NCBI RefSeq assembly: GCF_014648915.1
Contig: NZ_BMSA01000014.1
Coordinates: 124,001-188,000 of the forward strand
DNA: 64,000 nucleotides
Direction: 5' to 3'
DNA from: Streptomyces phaeofaciens
Lineage (GTDB): Bacteria > Actinomycetota > Actinomycetes > Streptomycetales > Streptomycetaceae
Below are positions 1-6,106 of this stretch, one piece after another (position 1 is the stretch's first letter; the number at the start of each line of letters is the position of its first letter). Under the pieces are notes generated by a model. That model did no database searches and was not told the DNA's origin. It was given only the letters and a program-made list of their open reading frames with translations. The position numbers and the translations under genes were made by a program.

Positions 1-2
1 CC

Positions 3-335
3 ACCGGGCGCGGCTCCTACGCCCGGACCACGCCGGACCGGTACGGATTCCCCCGCCTGCTGCGGCCGCGTGGCAAGCAGCACTTCGGATACTCCACGGG
101 AGACCTCGTACGTGCCGTCATGCCGTCCGGGAAGTGGGCCGGGACATGGACCGGCCGCATCTCGGTCCGCGCCAGGGGCCAGCACAGCCTCACGGCGCCC
201 ATGGGGCGACTGAACGTCTCCCACCGGAATCTCACGCTCTTGCAGCGGAGTGACGGATACGGCTACAGCGTCCGGCCAGAAGCGTCGCCGTCAAGTCTCG
301 GAAAAACAGTTGATTGGCGGCAGAACGGTTCCTAG
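3..335 (+). CDS. iscB: C-terminal part of an IscB-like RNA-guided HNH/RuvC endonuclease (5' end outside window)
   Basis: The reading frame is open from the left edge to a TAG at 333-335 and has no start in the window. The residues match the conserved C-terminal tail of IscB proteins (the IS200/IS605-associated ancestors of Cas9): a GRGSY-RT--DRYGFPR block, a TGDLVRAVMPSGKWAGT block, then GRISVRA and a final LLQRSDGYGY. In the family this tail follows the last RuvC segment and contacts the guide RNA. The RuvC and HNH catalytic residues would lie upstream and cannot be checked, so it is open whether the gene is intact. The tail is not truncated. IscB can stand alone or beside a TnpA; no transposase is visible to the right. 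Identification rests on remembered family motifs. Confidence 0.6.
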   Translation, partial: TGRGSYARTTPDRYGFPRLLRPRGKQHFGYSTGDLVRAVMPSGKWAGTWTGRISVRARGQHSLTAPMGRLNVSHRNLTLLQRSDGYGYSVRPEASPSSLGKTVDWRQNGS

Positions 336-350
336 GGTGCCTTGTACACG

Positions 351-410
351 GTGAAAGGAGGTGATCCGGTAATGCAGGAAACCCGGACGCGTGAGGTGGC
401 TGCGGGCTAG
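351..410 (+). CDS. possible 12-19 residue micro-ORF behind a perfect Shine-Dalgarno
   Basis: A 15-base run (GAAAGGAGGTGATCC, 353-367) is exactly complementary to the 3' end of 16S rRNA. It lies at good spacing before an ATG at 372 that opens MQETRTREVAAG and stops at 410. A GTG at 351 in the same frame would give 19 residues starting VKGGDPV, but it lies inside the ribosome site. The peptide has no recognisable domain. It sits 16-37 nt after the IscB stop and 250 nt before the cysteine-type leader peptide. It could be a translated regulatory micro-ORF, or the sequence may act as a ribosome-binding decoy in an RNA. I do not know a function. Confidence 0.35.
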   Translation: MKGGDPVMQETRTREVAAG

Positions 411-560
411 CGGCTCGCCACCACACTCTGTGCGGTGCCGGACCAGCGCGTGAACGACGCGTGCAGCCGGCCCAATCCCAGCAGTCACCCGACCCGCGAG
501 TCGCCGGTACGTCCGGCCGGACCCTCCTCAGGGAGGACCCGACTCGCGGGTCGTCTGCGT
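396..560 (+). ncRNA. structured intergenic region, possible small RNA or 5' leader
   Basis: This non-coding stretch folds well on paper. A 13-bp perfect inverted repeat (GACCCGCGAGTCG at 491-503 with its complement at 540-552) encloses a 12-bp palindrome GTCCGGCCGGAC (511-522) and a CCTC/GAGG hairpin. Upstream are GGTGGC/GCCACC around the micro-ORF stop and CGCGT/ACGCG at 447-461. Strand and function are not proven. It lies 3' of the iscB gene, whereas canonical omega RNAs lie 5' of iscB. It could also be the 5' leader of the oxygenase gene or a terminator of the nuclease gene. Confidence 0.3.
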
Positions 561-659
561 TCTCGGGGGGCGGGCTCTCGGGGCTCTTCGTGGCCGAAGG
601 ATTTTCGGGGCGTGGCGGGCGTCACGGAGGGATTTTTCGGCAGGCAGTAGGGTGGGGGC

Positions 660-734
660 ATGCTTTCGCTCGTTCGGCGCCGCCACGTGGACTACGTCCG
701 CGTCACGAGCATGGGCTGTCGACGCTCCATCTGA
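660..734 (+). CDS. putative cysteine-type leader peptide (24 aa)
   Basis: The short gene encodes a peptide starting MLSLVRRRHVDYVRV and ending MGCRRSI. RRRHVD followed by a late cysteine is the signature of the short actinobacterial leader peptides (often called putative leader peptide) that sit ahead of sulfur-related and oxidoreductase genes and are thought to sense cysteinyl-tRNA supply. A TAGGGT hexamer at 648-653 ends 6 nt before the ATG, so the transcript is probably leaderless. The oxygenase gene follows 85 nt after the stop, and the gap holds two competing hairpins. Confidence 0.7.
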   Translation: MLSLVRRRHVDYVRVTSMGCRRSI

Positions 735-741
735 GCCGTCC

Positions 742-772
742 AGCCGCTTCTGTCAGCCGCCTCTTCGCGGCT
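742..772 (+). promoter_or_regulatory. candidate attenuator between leader peptide and oxygenase gene
   Basis: Two copies of AGCCGC (742-747 and 755-760) can each pair with a single GCGGCT (767-772), so the two hairpins are mutually exclusive. The segment begins 7 nt after the leader-peptide stop and ends 35-47 nt before the oxygenase start, where a translation- or transcription-attenuation switch would be expected. No T-run follows. This is inference from base pairing only. Confidence 0.4.
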
Positions 773-819
773 CGCTCCTGATTCACACCCCCCGTCCTTT
801 CACCCGCATGGACACAGTC

Positions 820-1848
820 ATGACGAACGCGTCGACGATTCCGTCGTACCAGCAACTCCCGATCATCGACCTCTCGGCCGCCGACCGCGGTCCGCAGGCA
901 CGTGCGCTGTTGCGCGCGCAGCTGCACAGTGCCGCCCACGACGTGGGGTTCTTCCAGCTCGTGGGGCACGGGGTGCCGGACGAGGACACCCGGCGGCTGC
1001 TCACCGCCATGCGGGCCTTCTTCGCCCTGCCGGAGGCCGAGCGGCTCGCGATCGACAACGTGAACTCGCCGCACTTCCGCGGGTACACGCGCACCGGTGA
1101 CGAGCGGACCGGTGGCCGGCAGGACTGGCGGGACCAGCTGGACATCGGGGCGGAGCGGCCGGCGCGGGCGCCCGGGCCCGGCGAGCCCGCCTACTGGTGG
1201 CTGGAGGGGCCCAATCAGTGGCCCGCCGCACTGCCCGGGCTGCGGACGGCCGCGCTCGCGTGGATCGACCGGCTGAGCGCCGTCGCCGAGCGGCTCCTGC
1301 ACGAGTTGCTCGCCTCCATAGGCGCCGCGCCCGACTTCTACGACCCCGTCTTCGGCGAGCGGGCGCATCCGCACCTGAAGCTGGTCAGGTACCCGGGCAG
1401 CGCGGGCGACGGCACCGGCCAGGGGGTCGGGGCGCACAAGGACTACGGGTTCCTGACGCTGCTGCTCCAGGACCAGGTGGGCGGGCTCCAGGTGCAGCGG
1501 GAGGACGGCCGCTTCCACGAGGTGCCGCCGCTGCCCGGTGCCTTCGTCGTCAATCTCGGGGAGCTGCTGGAGGTGGCGACGAACGGGTATCTCGTCGCCA
1601 CCAATCACCGGGTGGTGTCCCCGCCGAGCGCCGTCGAGCGGTTCTCCGTGCCGTTCTTCTACAACCCCCGGCTGGACGCGCGTGTAGAGCCGCTGCCGTT
1701 CCCGCACGCGTCCGCCGCGCCGGGGGTGACGGACGATCCGGCCAACCCGCTGTTCGCCGAGTACGGCTTCAACGAGCTGAAGGGCAAGCTGCGCGCCCAT
1801 CCGCTGGTGGCCGAGCGGCATCACGCGGAGCTGCTCAGCCCCGCGTGA
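820..1848 (+). CDS. isopenicillin N synthase family 2-oxoglutarate/Fe(II) dioxygenase
   Basis: A 342-residue member of the non-haem iron dioxygenase superfamily. The N-terminal DIOX_N segment covers about residues 10-120. The double-stranded beta-helix core carries the iron ligands H206-x-D208 (AHKDYGF) and H263 (TNHRV), and the 2-oxoglutarate-binding R274-x-S276 (RFSVPFF). Such enzymes hydroxylate or desaturate small molecules in the cytosol; the substrate cannot be read from sequence. I placed the start at the ATG at 820. An in-frame ATG at 808 is equally possible, and neither has a good Shine-Dalgarno. The cysteine-type leader peptide upstream suggests that expression answers to cysteine or sulfur status. 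The gene converges on the citrate synthase gene. Confidence 0.85.
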   Translation: MTNASTIPSYQQLPIIDLSAADRGPQARALLRAQLHSAAHDVGFFQLVGHGVPDEDTRRLLTAMRAFFALPEAERLAIDNVNSPHFRGYTRTGDERTGGRQDWRDQLDIGAERPARAPGPGEPAYWWLEGPNQWPAALPGLRTAALAWIDRLSAVAERLLHELLASIGAAPDFYDPVFGERAHPHLKLVRYPGSAGDGTGQGVGAHKDYGFLTLLLQDQVGGLQVQREDGRFHEVPPLPGAFVVNLGELLEVATNGYLVATNHRVVSPPSAVERFSVPFFYNPRLDARVEPLPFPHASAAPGVTDDPANPLFAEYGFNELKGKLRAHPLVAERHHAELLSPA

Positions 1849-1904
1849 TCGCTCCGGGTACGCGGCCGGGTACGGGGCGGTACGGGTACGCGGCCGGGTA
1901 CGCG

Positions 1905-1952
1905 TGCGCGGCTCAGTGCGCGGCTCAGTGCGCGGCTCAGTGCGCGGCTCAG
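1905..1952. repeat. 4 x 12-bp tandem repeat over the citrate synthase stop codon
   Basis: Four perfect copies of TGCGCGGCTCAG run head to tail and end inside the stop codon (1949-1951) of the minus-strand citrate synthase gene. Just before them (about 1855-1904) a GGTACGCGGCCGGG motif is repeated twice imperfectly. The array fills most of the 100-bp convergent gap. It could vary in copy number between strains. No hairpin terminator is evident beyond it. Confidence 0.85.
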
Positions 1953-3049
1953 TGCGCGATGTCGCCGAAGCCCTCGATCTCCTGGGGACCGCGTGAGCCG
2001 GGGCCGATGTAGCGGGCGGAGGGGCGGACCAGGCGGCCCGTGCGCTTCTGCTCCAGGATGTGCGCGGACCAGCCGGCGGTACGGGCGCAGGTGAACATCG
2101 AGGTGAACATGTGCGCCGGGACCTCCGCGAAGTCCAGCATGATGGCCGCCCAGAACTCGACGTTCGTCGCCAGGACACGGTCCGGGCGGCGGGCGTGCAG
2201 TTCTTCGAGGGCGGCCTTCTCCAGGGCCTCGGCGATCTCGAAGCGGGGTGCGCCGAGTTCGCGGGCGGTGCGGCGCAGGACGCGGGCGCGGGGGTCCTCG
2301 GCGCGGTAGACCCGGTGGCCGAAGCCCATCAGGCGCTCGCCTCGGTCGAGGGCCTGCTTGACGTAGGCGGTGGCGTCCCCGGTGCGTTCGATCTCCTCGA
2401 TCATGCCGAGGACGCGGGAGGGGGCGCCTCCGTGCAGCGGGCCGGACATGGCTCCCACGGCGCCCGAGAGCGCCGCCGCGACGTCGGCGCCGGTGGAGGC
2501 GATGACGCGCGCGGTGAAGGTGGAGGCGTTCATGCCGTGCTCGGCGGCGGACGTCCAGTAGGCGTCGACGGCCGCGACGTGCTTGGGGTCGGGCTCGCCG
2601 CGCCAGCGGATCATGAAGCGTTCGACGACGGACTGGGCCTTGTCGATCTCGCGCTGGGGGACCATGGGGCGGCCCTGGCCGCGGGCGGACTGGGCGACGT
2701 AGGACAGCGCCATGACGGCGGCGCGGGCGAGGTCGTCGCGGGCCTGCTCGGCATCGATGTCGAGGAGGGGTTTGAGGCCCCAGACGGGGGCGAGCATGGC
2801 GAGCGCGGACTGGACGTCGACGCGGATGTCCCCGGAGTGGACGGGGATGGGGAAGGGCTCGGCGGGCGGCAGGCCGGGGTTGAAGGCGCCGTCGACGAGC
2901 AGCCCCCAGACGTTGCCGAAGGAGACGTGGCCGACCAGGTCCTCGATGTCGACGCCCCGGTACCGCAGGGCGCCGCCTTCCTTGTCCGGTTCGGCGATCT
3001 CCGTCTCGAACGCGATGACTCCTTCGAGTCCGGGTACGAAGTCGGACAT
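1949..3049 (-). CDS. citrate synthase (type with Glu in the catalytic acid position)
   Basis: A 366-residue citrate synthase, which condenses acetyl-CoA and oxaloacetate to citrate at TCA entry. The active-site blocks are H206 in GPLHGGA, H245 in GFGHRVY and the R-D-P-R-A stretch after it. The third catalytic residue, normally Asp in an NVDF/NVDA motif, is Glu298 here (TNVEFW). The length fits the shorter bacterial enzymes. The TGA lies in a 12-bp tandem array. The gene is divergent from pdxH across a 237-bp region with repeated operator-like sequence. A 2-methylcitrate synthase role is possible because the families overlap. Confidence 0.88.
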   Translation of the reverse strand: MSDFVPGLEGVIAFETEIAEPDKEGGALRYRGVDIEDLVGHVSFGNVWGLLVDGAFNPGLPPAEPFPIPVHSGDIRVDVQSALAMLAPVWGLKPLLDIDAEQARDDLARAAVMALSYVAQSARGQGRPMVPQREIDKAQSVVERFMIRWRGEPDPKHVAAVDAYWTSAAEHGMNASTFTARVIASTGADVAAALSGAVGAMSGPLHGGAPSRVLGMIEEIERTGDATAYVKQALDRGERLMGFGHRVYRAEDPRARVLRRTARELGAPRFEIAEALEKAALEELHARRPDRVLATNVEFWAAIMLDFAEVPAHMFTSMFTCARTAGWSAHILEQKRTGRLVRPSARYIGPGSRGPQEIEGFGDIAH

Positions 3050-3206
3050 CGGGCGGCTCCTCGTGATGTGTGCGACGGATGGCGCCGCGGATCCACGGTC
3101 CGGTGCACGCGAGGTGCGGGGACTCGCGGTCGTGGGCGGTCACCCCAGTGATGCCCCGTGCGGCCTGCGGTCACCCAACCGGGATGGCAACAGCACCATA
3201 TCCGTG

Positions 3207-3252
3207 AGTGCCACCTTTGGGGAGTGGTTGCGGCACTCAGTGCCACCTTTGG
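3207..3252. promoter_or_regulatory. repeated operator-like sequence between citrate synthase and pdxH
   Basis: The 14-mer AGTGCCACCTTTGG occurs twice (3207-3220 and 3239-3252), 32 bp apart, or about three helical turns on the same face. The second copy overlaps the perfect palindrome GGCACT-C-AGTGCC (3233-3245), and CCACC-TTT-GGTGG is also an inverted repeat. The sites lie 35-80 bp ahead of pdxH and 158-203 bp ahead of the citrate synthase start. This looks like a two-site transcription factor operator. The regulator is unknown. Confidence 0.5.
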
Positions 3253-3286
3253 TGGTGTGACGGCCGAGGCTCGTGGATACGGCAGG

Positions 3287-3976
3287 ATGACCACCGTGAA
3301 CGACGCAGACGACGTCTACTCCGGCCCCGTCCCCGATCCCTCCGCCATGCGCAAGCAGTACCGCGCGGAGGGTCTCGCCGAGGCCGAGCTGGCCGCCACG
3401 CCCGTGGAGCAGTTCGCGCGCTGGTTCCGGGAGGCGGCCGTCGAGGCCCATCTGTTCGAGCCGAACGCCATGGTCGTGTCGACCGCGGACGCGGAGGGCC
3501 GGCCGAGTTCGCGGACGGTGCTGCTGAAGCAGTTCGACGAGCAGGGCTTCGTCTTCTACACCAACTACGACTCGCGCAAGGCGCGGGATCTCGCCGAGAA
3601 CCCGTACGTCTCGCTGCTCTTTCCGTGGCATCCGATGGCCCGGCAGGTGATCGTGCGGGGCGTGGCCCGGCGGACCGGGCGGGACGAGACGGCCGCCTAC
3701 TTCCGGACCCGGCCGCACGGCTCCCAGCTGGGTGCCTGGGCCAGCGGCCAGTCCTCGGTGATCTCGACCCGCGCGGACCTCGACGCCTCGTACACCGAGC
3801 TGTCGGCCCGCTATCCCGAGGGCGAGCAGGTGCCGGTGCCGCCGCACTGGGGCGGTTTCCGGGTGGCGCCGCAGTCGGTGGAGTTCTGGCAGGGCCGGGA
3901 GAACCGGCTGCACGACCGCCTTCAGTACAGGGCGCAGGCGGACGGCAGCTGGCGGGTGGAGCGGCTCAGCCCCTGA
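3287..3976 (+). CDS. pdxH: pyridoxamine 5'-phosphate oxidase
   Basis: A 229-residue FMN-dependent oxidase that makes pyridoxal 5'-phosphate from PNP or PMP, the last step of PLP synthesis and salvage. Family blocks are MRKQYRAEGL near the N-terminus, AMVVSTADAEGRPSSRTVLLK and FVFYTNYDSRKA (FMN binding), LLFPWHPMARQVIVRG, and the C-terminal VEFWQGRENRLHDRLQY that binds the substrate phosphate. The start is ATG 3287; a GTG at 3296 is an alternative. A GGATAC just upstream may be a -10, which would make the mRNA nearly leaderless. Confidence 0.93.
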   Translation: MTTVNDADDVYSGPVPDPSAMRKQYRAEGLAEAELAATPVEQFARWFREAAVEAHLFEPNAMVVSTADAEGRPSSRTVLLKQFDEQGFVFYTNYDSRKARDLAENPYVSLLFPWHPMARQVIVRGVARRTGRDETAAYFRTRPHGSQLGAWASGQSSVISTRADLDASYTELSARYPEGEQVPVPPHWGGFRVAPQSVEFWQGRENRLHDRLQYRAQADGSWRVERLSP

Positions 3977-4035
3977 GAGGGCAGGGCGGCCGACGCCCGG
4001 CGGGCGGGTGGCGGCGGGTCCGTGGCCGGGGTTTC

Positions 4036-4602
4036 TCAGACCTTGCCCGGGAGGAAGGCCGTGCGGTGCCCGGGCAGGAACTCCGCCACCCGGGCGCGGA
4101 ACTCCTCGCCGAGCCAGGGCCAGTTCCAGAACTGGAAGCCGAGGTGGACGAAGGCCAGGTGGTCGTCGGTCCAGTCCCAGTCGGTCAGCGGGACCGGCTC
4201 GGCGCAGGCGGGGCAGGCGATGTCGGCCTCGCCGGTCGCCTGCCACGCGTCCATCGCGGTGGAGAACAGCGCCGCCGTGGCCTTGTCGTCGGAGTCGACG
4301 CCCGCCCCGCAGCGCGGGCAGGTCACCGCCACCGGGCCCCCGTCGTGGAAGTTGCTGTAGAAGACGTGCCGCTCGGTGTACACGGCGACGCCCTCCGGCG
4401 CGCCCCAGCGGGCGTCGTCCACCGCCTTCTGCCAGTGGGGGCCGGGCGGGTGGGCCGGATCGTCTCCCAGGGCCCAGCCCGGTTCCGCTGCGGCGAGCAC
4501 GATGCCCTCGGTGACGAGCCAGTCCACCACGGCCCGCGCGAGGCGCGGCGCCTCCTCGGGCGTCGCCGTACGGTCGGCGATCGTCTGGAATGTGTCTCCC
4601 AT
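4036..4602 (-). CDS. conserved hypothetical protein with CPxC pairs (188 aa)
   Basis: I do not recognise a named family. Starting at MGDTFQTIADRT, the middle carries a CPRCGAG pair and, about 35 residues later, a CPACAEP pair, which together could bind one zinc. The C-terminal half is rich in Trp and Phe (DWDWTDDHLAFVHLG, FQFWNWPWLGEEF). It is acidic, has no signal peptide and is probably cytosolic. It follows the TetR gene on the same strand across a 170-bp gap filled by a GC-rich tandem repeat, so it may not be in that operon. It converges on pdxH. Confidence 0.7.
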   Translation of the reverse strand: MGDTFQTIADRTATPEEAPRLARAVVDWLVTEGIVLAAAEPGWALGDDPAHPPGPHWQKAVDDARWGAPEGVAVYTERHVFYSNFHDGGPVAVTCPRCGAGVDSDDKATAALFSTAMDAWQATGEADIACPACAEPVPLTDWDWTDDHLAFVHLGFQFWNWPWLGEEFRARVAEFLPGHRTAFLPGKV

Positions 4603-4659
4603 GCCGGAACCGTATGTCCCGGCACCGACAGCGGTTCGTCCGCTCTCCCGGACCTCCGC

Positions 4660-4759
4660 ACGTCCGCCCGCCCGCACGTCCGCCCGCCCAGTCCCCGTAC
4701 GTCCGCCCGCCCGTACGTCCGCCCGCCCGTACGTCCGCCCGCCCGCCCGTACGTCCGCT
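4660..4759. repeat. GC-rich VNTR-like tandem repeat (ACGTCCGCCCGCCC units)
   Basis: Five to six imperfect copies of ACGTCCGCCCGCCC with a 2-6 bp variable tail run through the gap between the TetR gene and the CPxC protein gene. Unit length is 14-20 bp. The array has no spacers of unique sequence, so it is not a CRISPR. It probably arose by slippage. Confidence 0.8.
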
Positions 4760-4772
4760 CGTGCCGGCGCCC

Positions 4773-5378
4773 TCAGCCCAGCTTCTCGTCGAGCAGTCCC
4801 GCCCACTGCGCGACGACCCGCTCCCGGCGGACCGAGTCGTCGGTGAGGAGGTTGGCGAGGCCGAGGCCGCGGGCCATGTCCAGCAGGCCCTGGACACTCT
4901 CGCGGACCCCGGGCACGGACTCGTCGGCGTCGAGGAGCTCCACGGCTATCCGGTGGCTCTCGCGGCCGACGCGGGCCTCCAGCTCGGTCACGCGCGAGCG
5001 CAGCTGTTCCTCGTTGGACGCGGCGACCCACAGGTGCAGGGCGGCCCGGAAGAGGGGGCCGGTGTAGAGGCCGACCAGGGCGGACACGACCTCGTGACGG
5101 TCGGCGCCGCCTTCGGGGAAGAGGGCGCGCAGCGCGGTCGAGCGTTCCTCGGCGACGTATTCGACGGCGGCGGTGAACAGGTCCTCGCGGGTGGGGAAGT
5201 GGTGCTGGGCGGCGCCCCGGGAGACCCCCGCGCGTTCGGCGACGACGGTGACCGTGGAGCCCGCCCAGCCGTGTTCGGCGAGGCAGGCCACGGCGGCTGC
5301 CAGGAGCCGCTGCCGGGTGGCCCGGCTGCGGTCCTGTTTGGGGGCGCGGTCACGGTCGACTGCGCTCACAGCGCCCAT
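4773..5378 (-). CDS. TetR/AcrR family regulator of the acyl-CoA catabolic operon
   Basis: A 201-residue repressor-type protein. The helix-turn-helix lies at about residues 20-65 (RLLAAAVACLAEHGWAGSTV, then AERAGVSRGAAQHHFPTRED), followed by an all-helical ligand domain. Its 5' end overlaps the 3' end of the enoyl-CoA hydratase gene by 13 bp, so it is the last gene of the operon that begins at 14863. In this family the ligand is often the acyl-CoA intermediate of the regulated pathway, which I infer here. A perfect palindrome at 14898-14909, ahead of the first gene, is a candidate operator. Confidence 0.88.
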   Translation of the reverse strand: MGAVSAVDRDRAPKQDRSRATRQRLLAAAVACLAEHGWAGSTVTVVAERAGVSRGAAQHHFPTREDLFTAAVEYVAEERSTALRALFPEGGADRHEVVSALVGLYTGPLFRAALHLWVAASNEEQLRSRVTELEARVGRESHRIAVELLDADESVPGVRESVQGLLDMARGLGLANLLTDDSVRRERVVAQWAGLLDEKLG

Positions 5379-6106
5379 GCGGGATCCCGTCGTTCGAGGA
5401 AGGCCGTCATCCCCTCGCGGGCCTGGGCGGAGGAGAACAGCCGGGCCGAGAGCGCGGTGAGCTCGGCCGCGTCCCGGTCGAAGGTCTCCAGCACCCTAGC
5501 CGTGAGCAGCCGTTTCGTCTCGGCCAGGCCCTGGGGGGCCGATTTGCGCAGGCCGTCGAGGACGGGGGCGAGGACGGCGTCGACGTCGTCGCCCGCCGCG
5601 GTGAGCAGGCCGGCGCGGGCGGCCTCGGGGGCGTCGAAGCGCTCGCCGGTGAGGTAGTAGCGGGCCAGCGCGCGGGGGTCGGTGCGCGGGAGGAGCGGCA
5701 GGGAGATCACCGCCGGTGCCACCCCGATCCGGACCTCGGTGAACGCGAAGGTCGACGGGGTGGAGGCGGCGGTGATGTCACAGGCGGCCAGCAGGCCGAG
5801 GCCGCCGGCCCGGACGTGTCCGGTGACCCGGGCGACGACCGGCTTGGGCAGTTCCACGATCTGCCGCAGCAGGCCGACGAACGCGTCCGGGTCCGGCGGG
5901 TCGCGCAGGTCGGCGCCCGCGCAGAAGGTGCCGCCCGTGTGGGTGAGGACGACGGCGCGGACGTCGGGGTCCTTGCCGCAGTCGGTGAGGGCGTCGGACA
6001 GTGCGCCGACGAGGGCCGCCGACAGGGCGTTGCGGGTGTCGGTGGCGTCGAGGCTGAGGGTCTCGACGCCCCGCGCGCGGGTGCGGCCGACCGCCGGCGT
6101 CGTCAT
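5366..6106 (-). CDS. enoyl-CoA hydratase, methylglutaconyl-CoA hydratase type
   Basis: A 246-residue crotonase-fold enzyme. The oxyanion-hole segments are GGTFCAGADLRD and HVRAGGLGLLAACDI. The usual first catalytic Glu of the GGGCE motif is replaced (GGLGLL), while the second Glu is kept in TEVRIGVAPAVISLP. That EVR-G--PAVIS pattern is what I remember from LiuC and AtuE, the hydratases of 3-methylglutaconyl-CoA and isohexenylglutaconyl-CoA, rather than from fatty-acid hydratases. The start overlaps the ligase stop by 4 bp (coupled translation). It fits as the step after the biotin-dependent carboxylase in the same operon. Confidence 0.85.
   Translation of the reverse strand: MTTPAVGRTRARGVETLSLDATDTRNALSAALVGALSDALTDCGKDPDVRAVVLTHTGGTFCAGADLRDPPDPDAFVGLLRQIVELPKPVVARVTGHVRAGGLGLLAACDITAASTPSTFAFTEVRIGVAPAVISLPLLPRTDPRALARYYLTGERFDAPEAARAGLLTAAGDDVDAVLAPVLDGLRKSAPQGLAETKRLLTARVLETFDRDAAELTALSARLFSSAQAREGMTAFLERRDPAWAL

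Noticed and set aside
340..560. Omega RNA for the IscB-like nuclease
   Set aside because: Known IscB guide RNAs lie upstream of the gene, while this region is downstream. Guide-scaffold features could not be recognised.
4660..4759. CRISPR array
   Set aside because: Units are contiguous with no unique spacers, and no cas gene is near.
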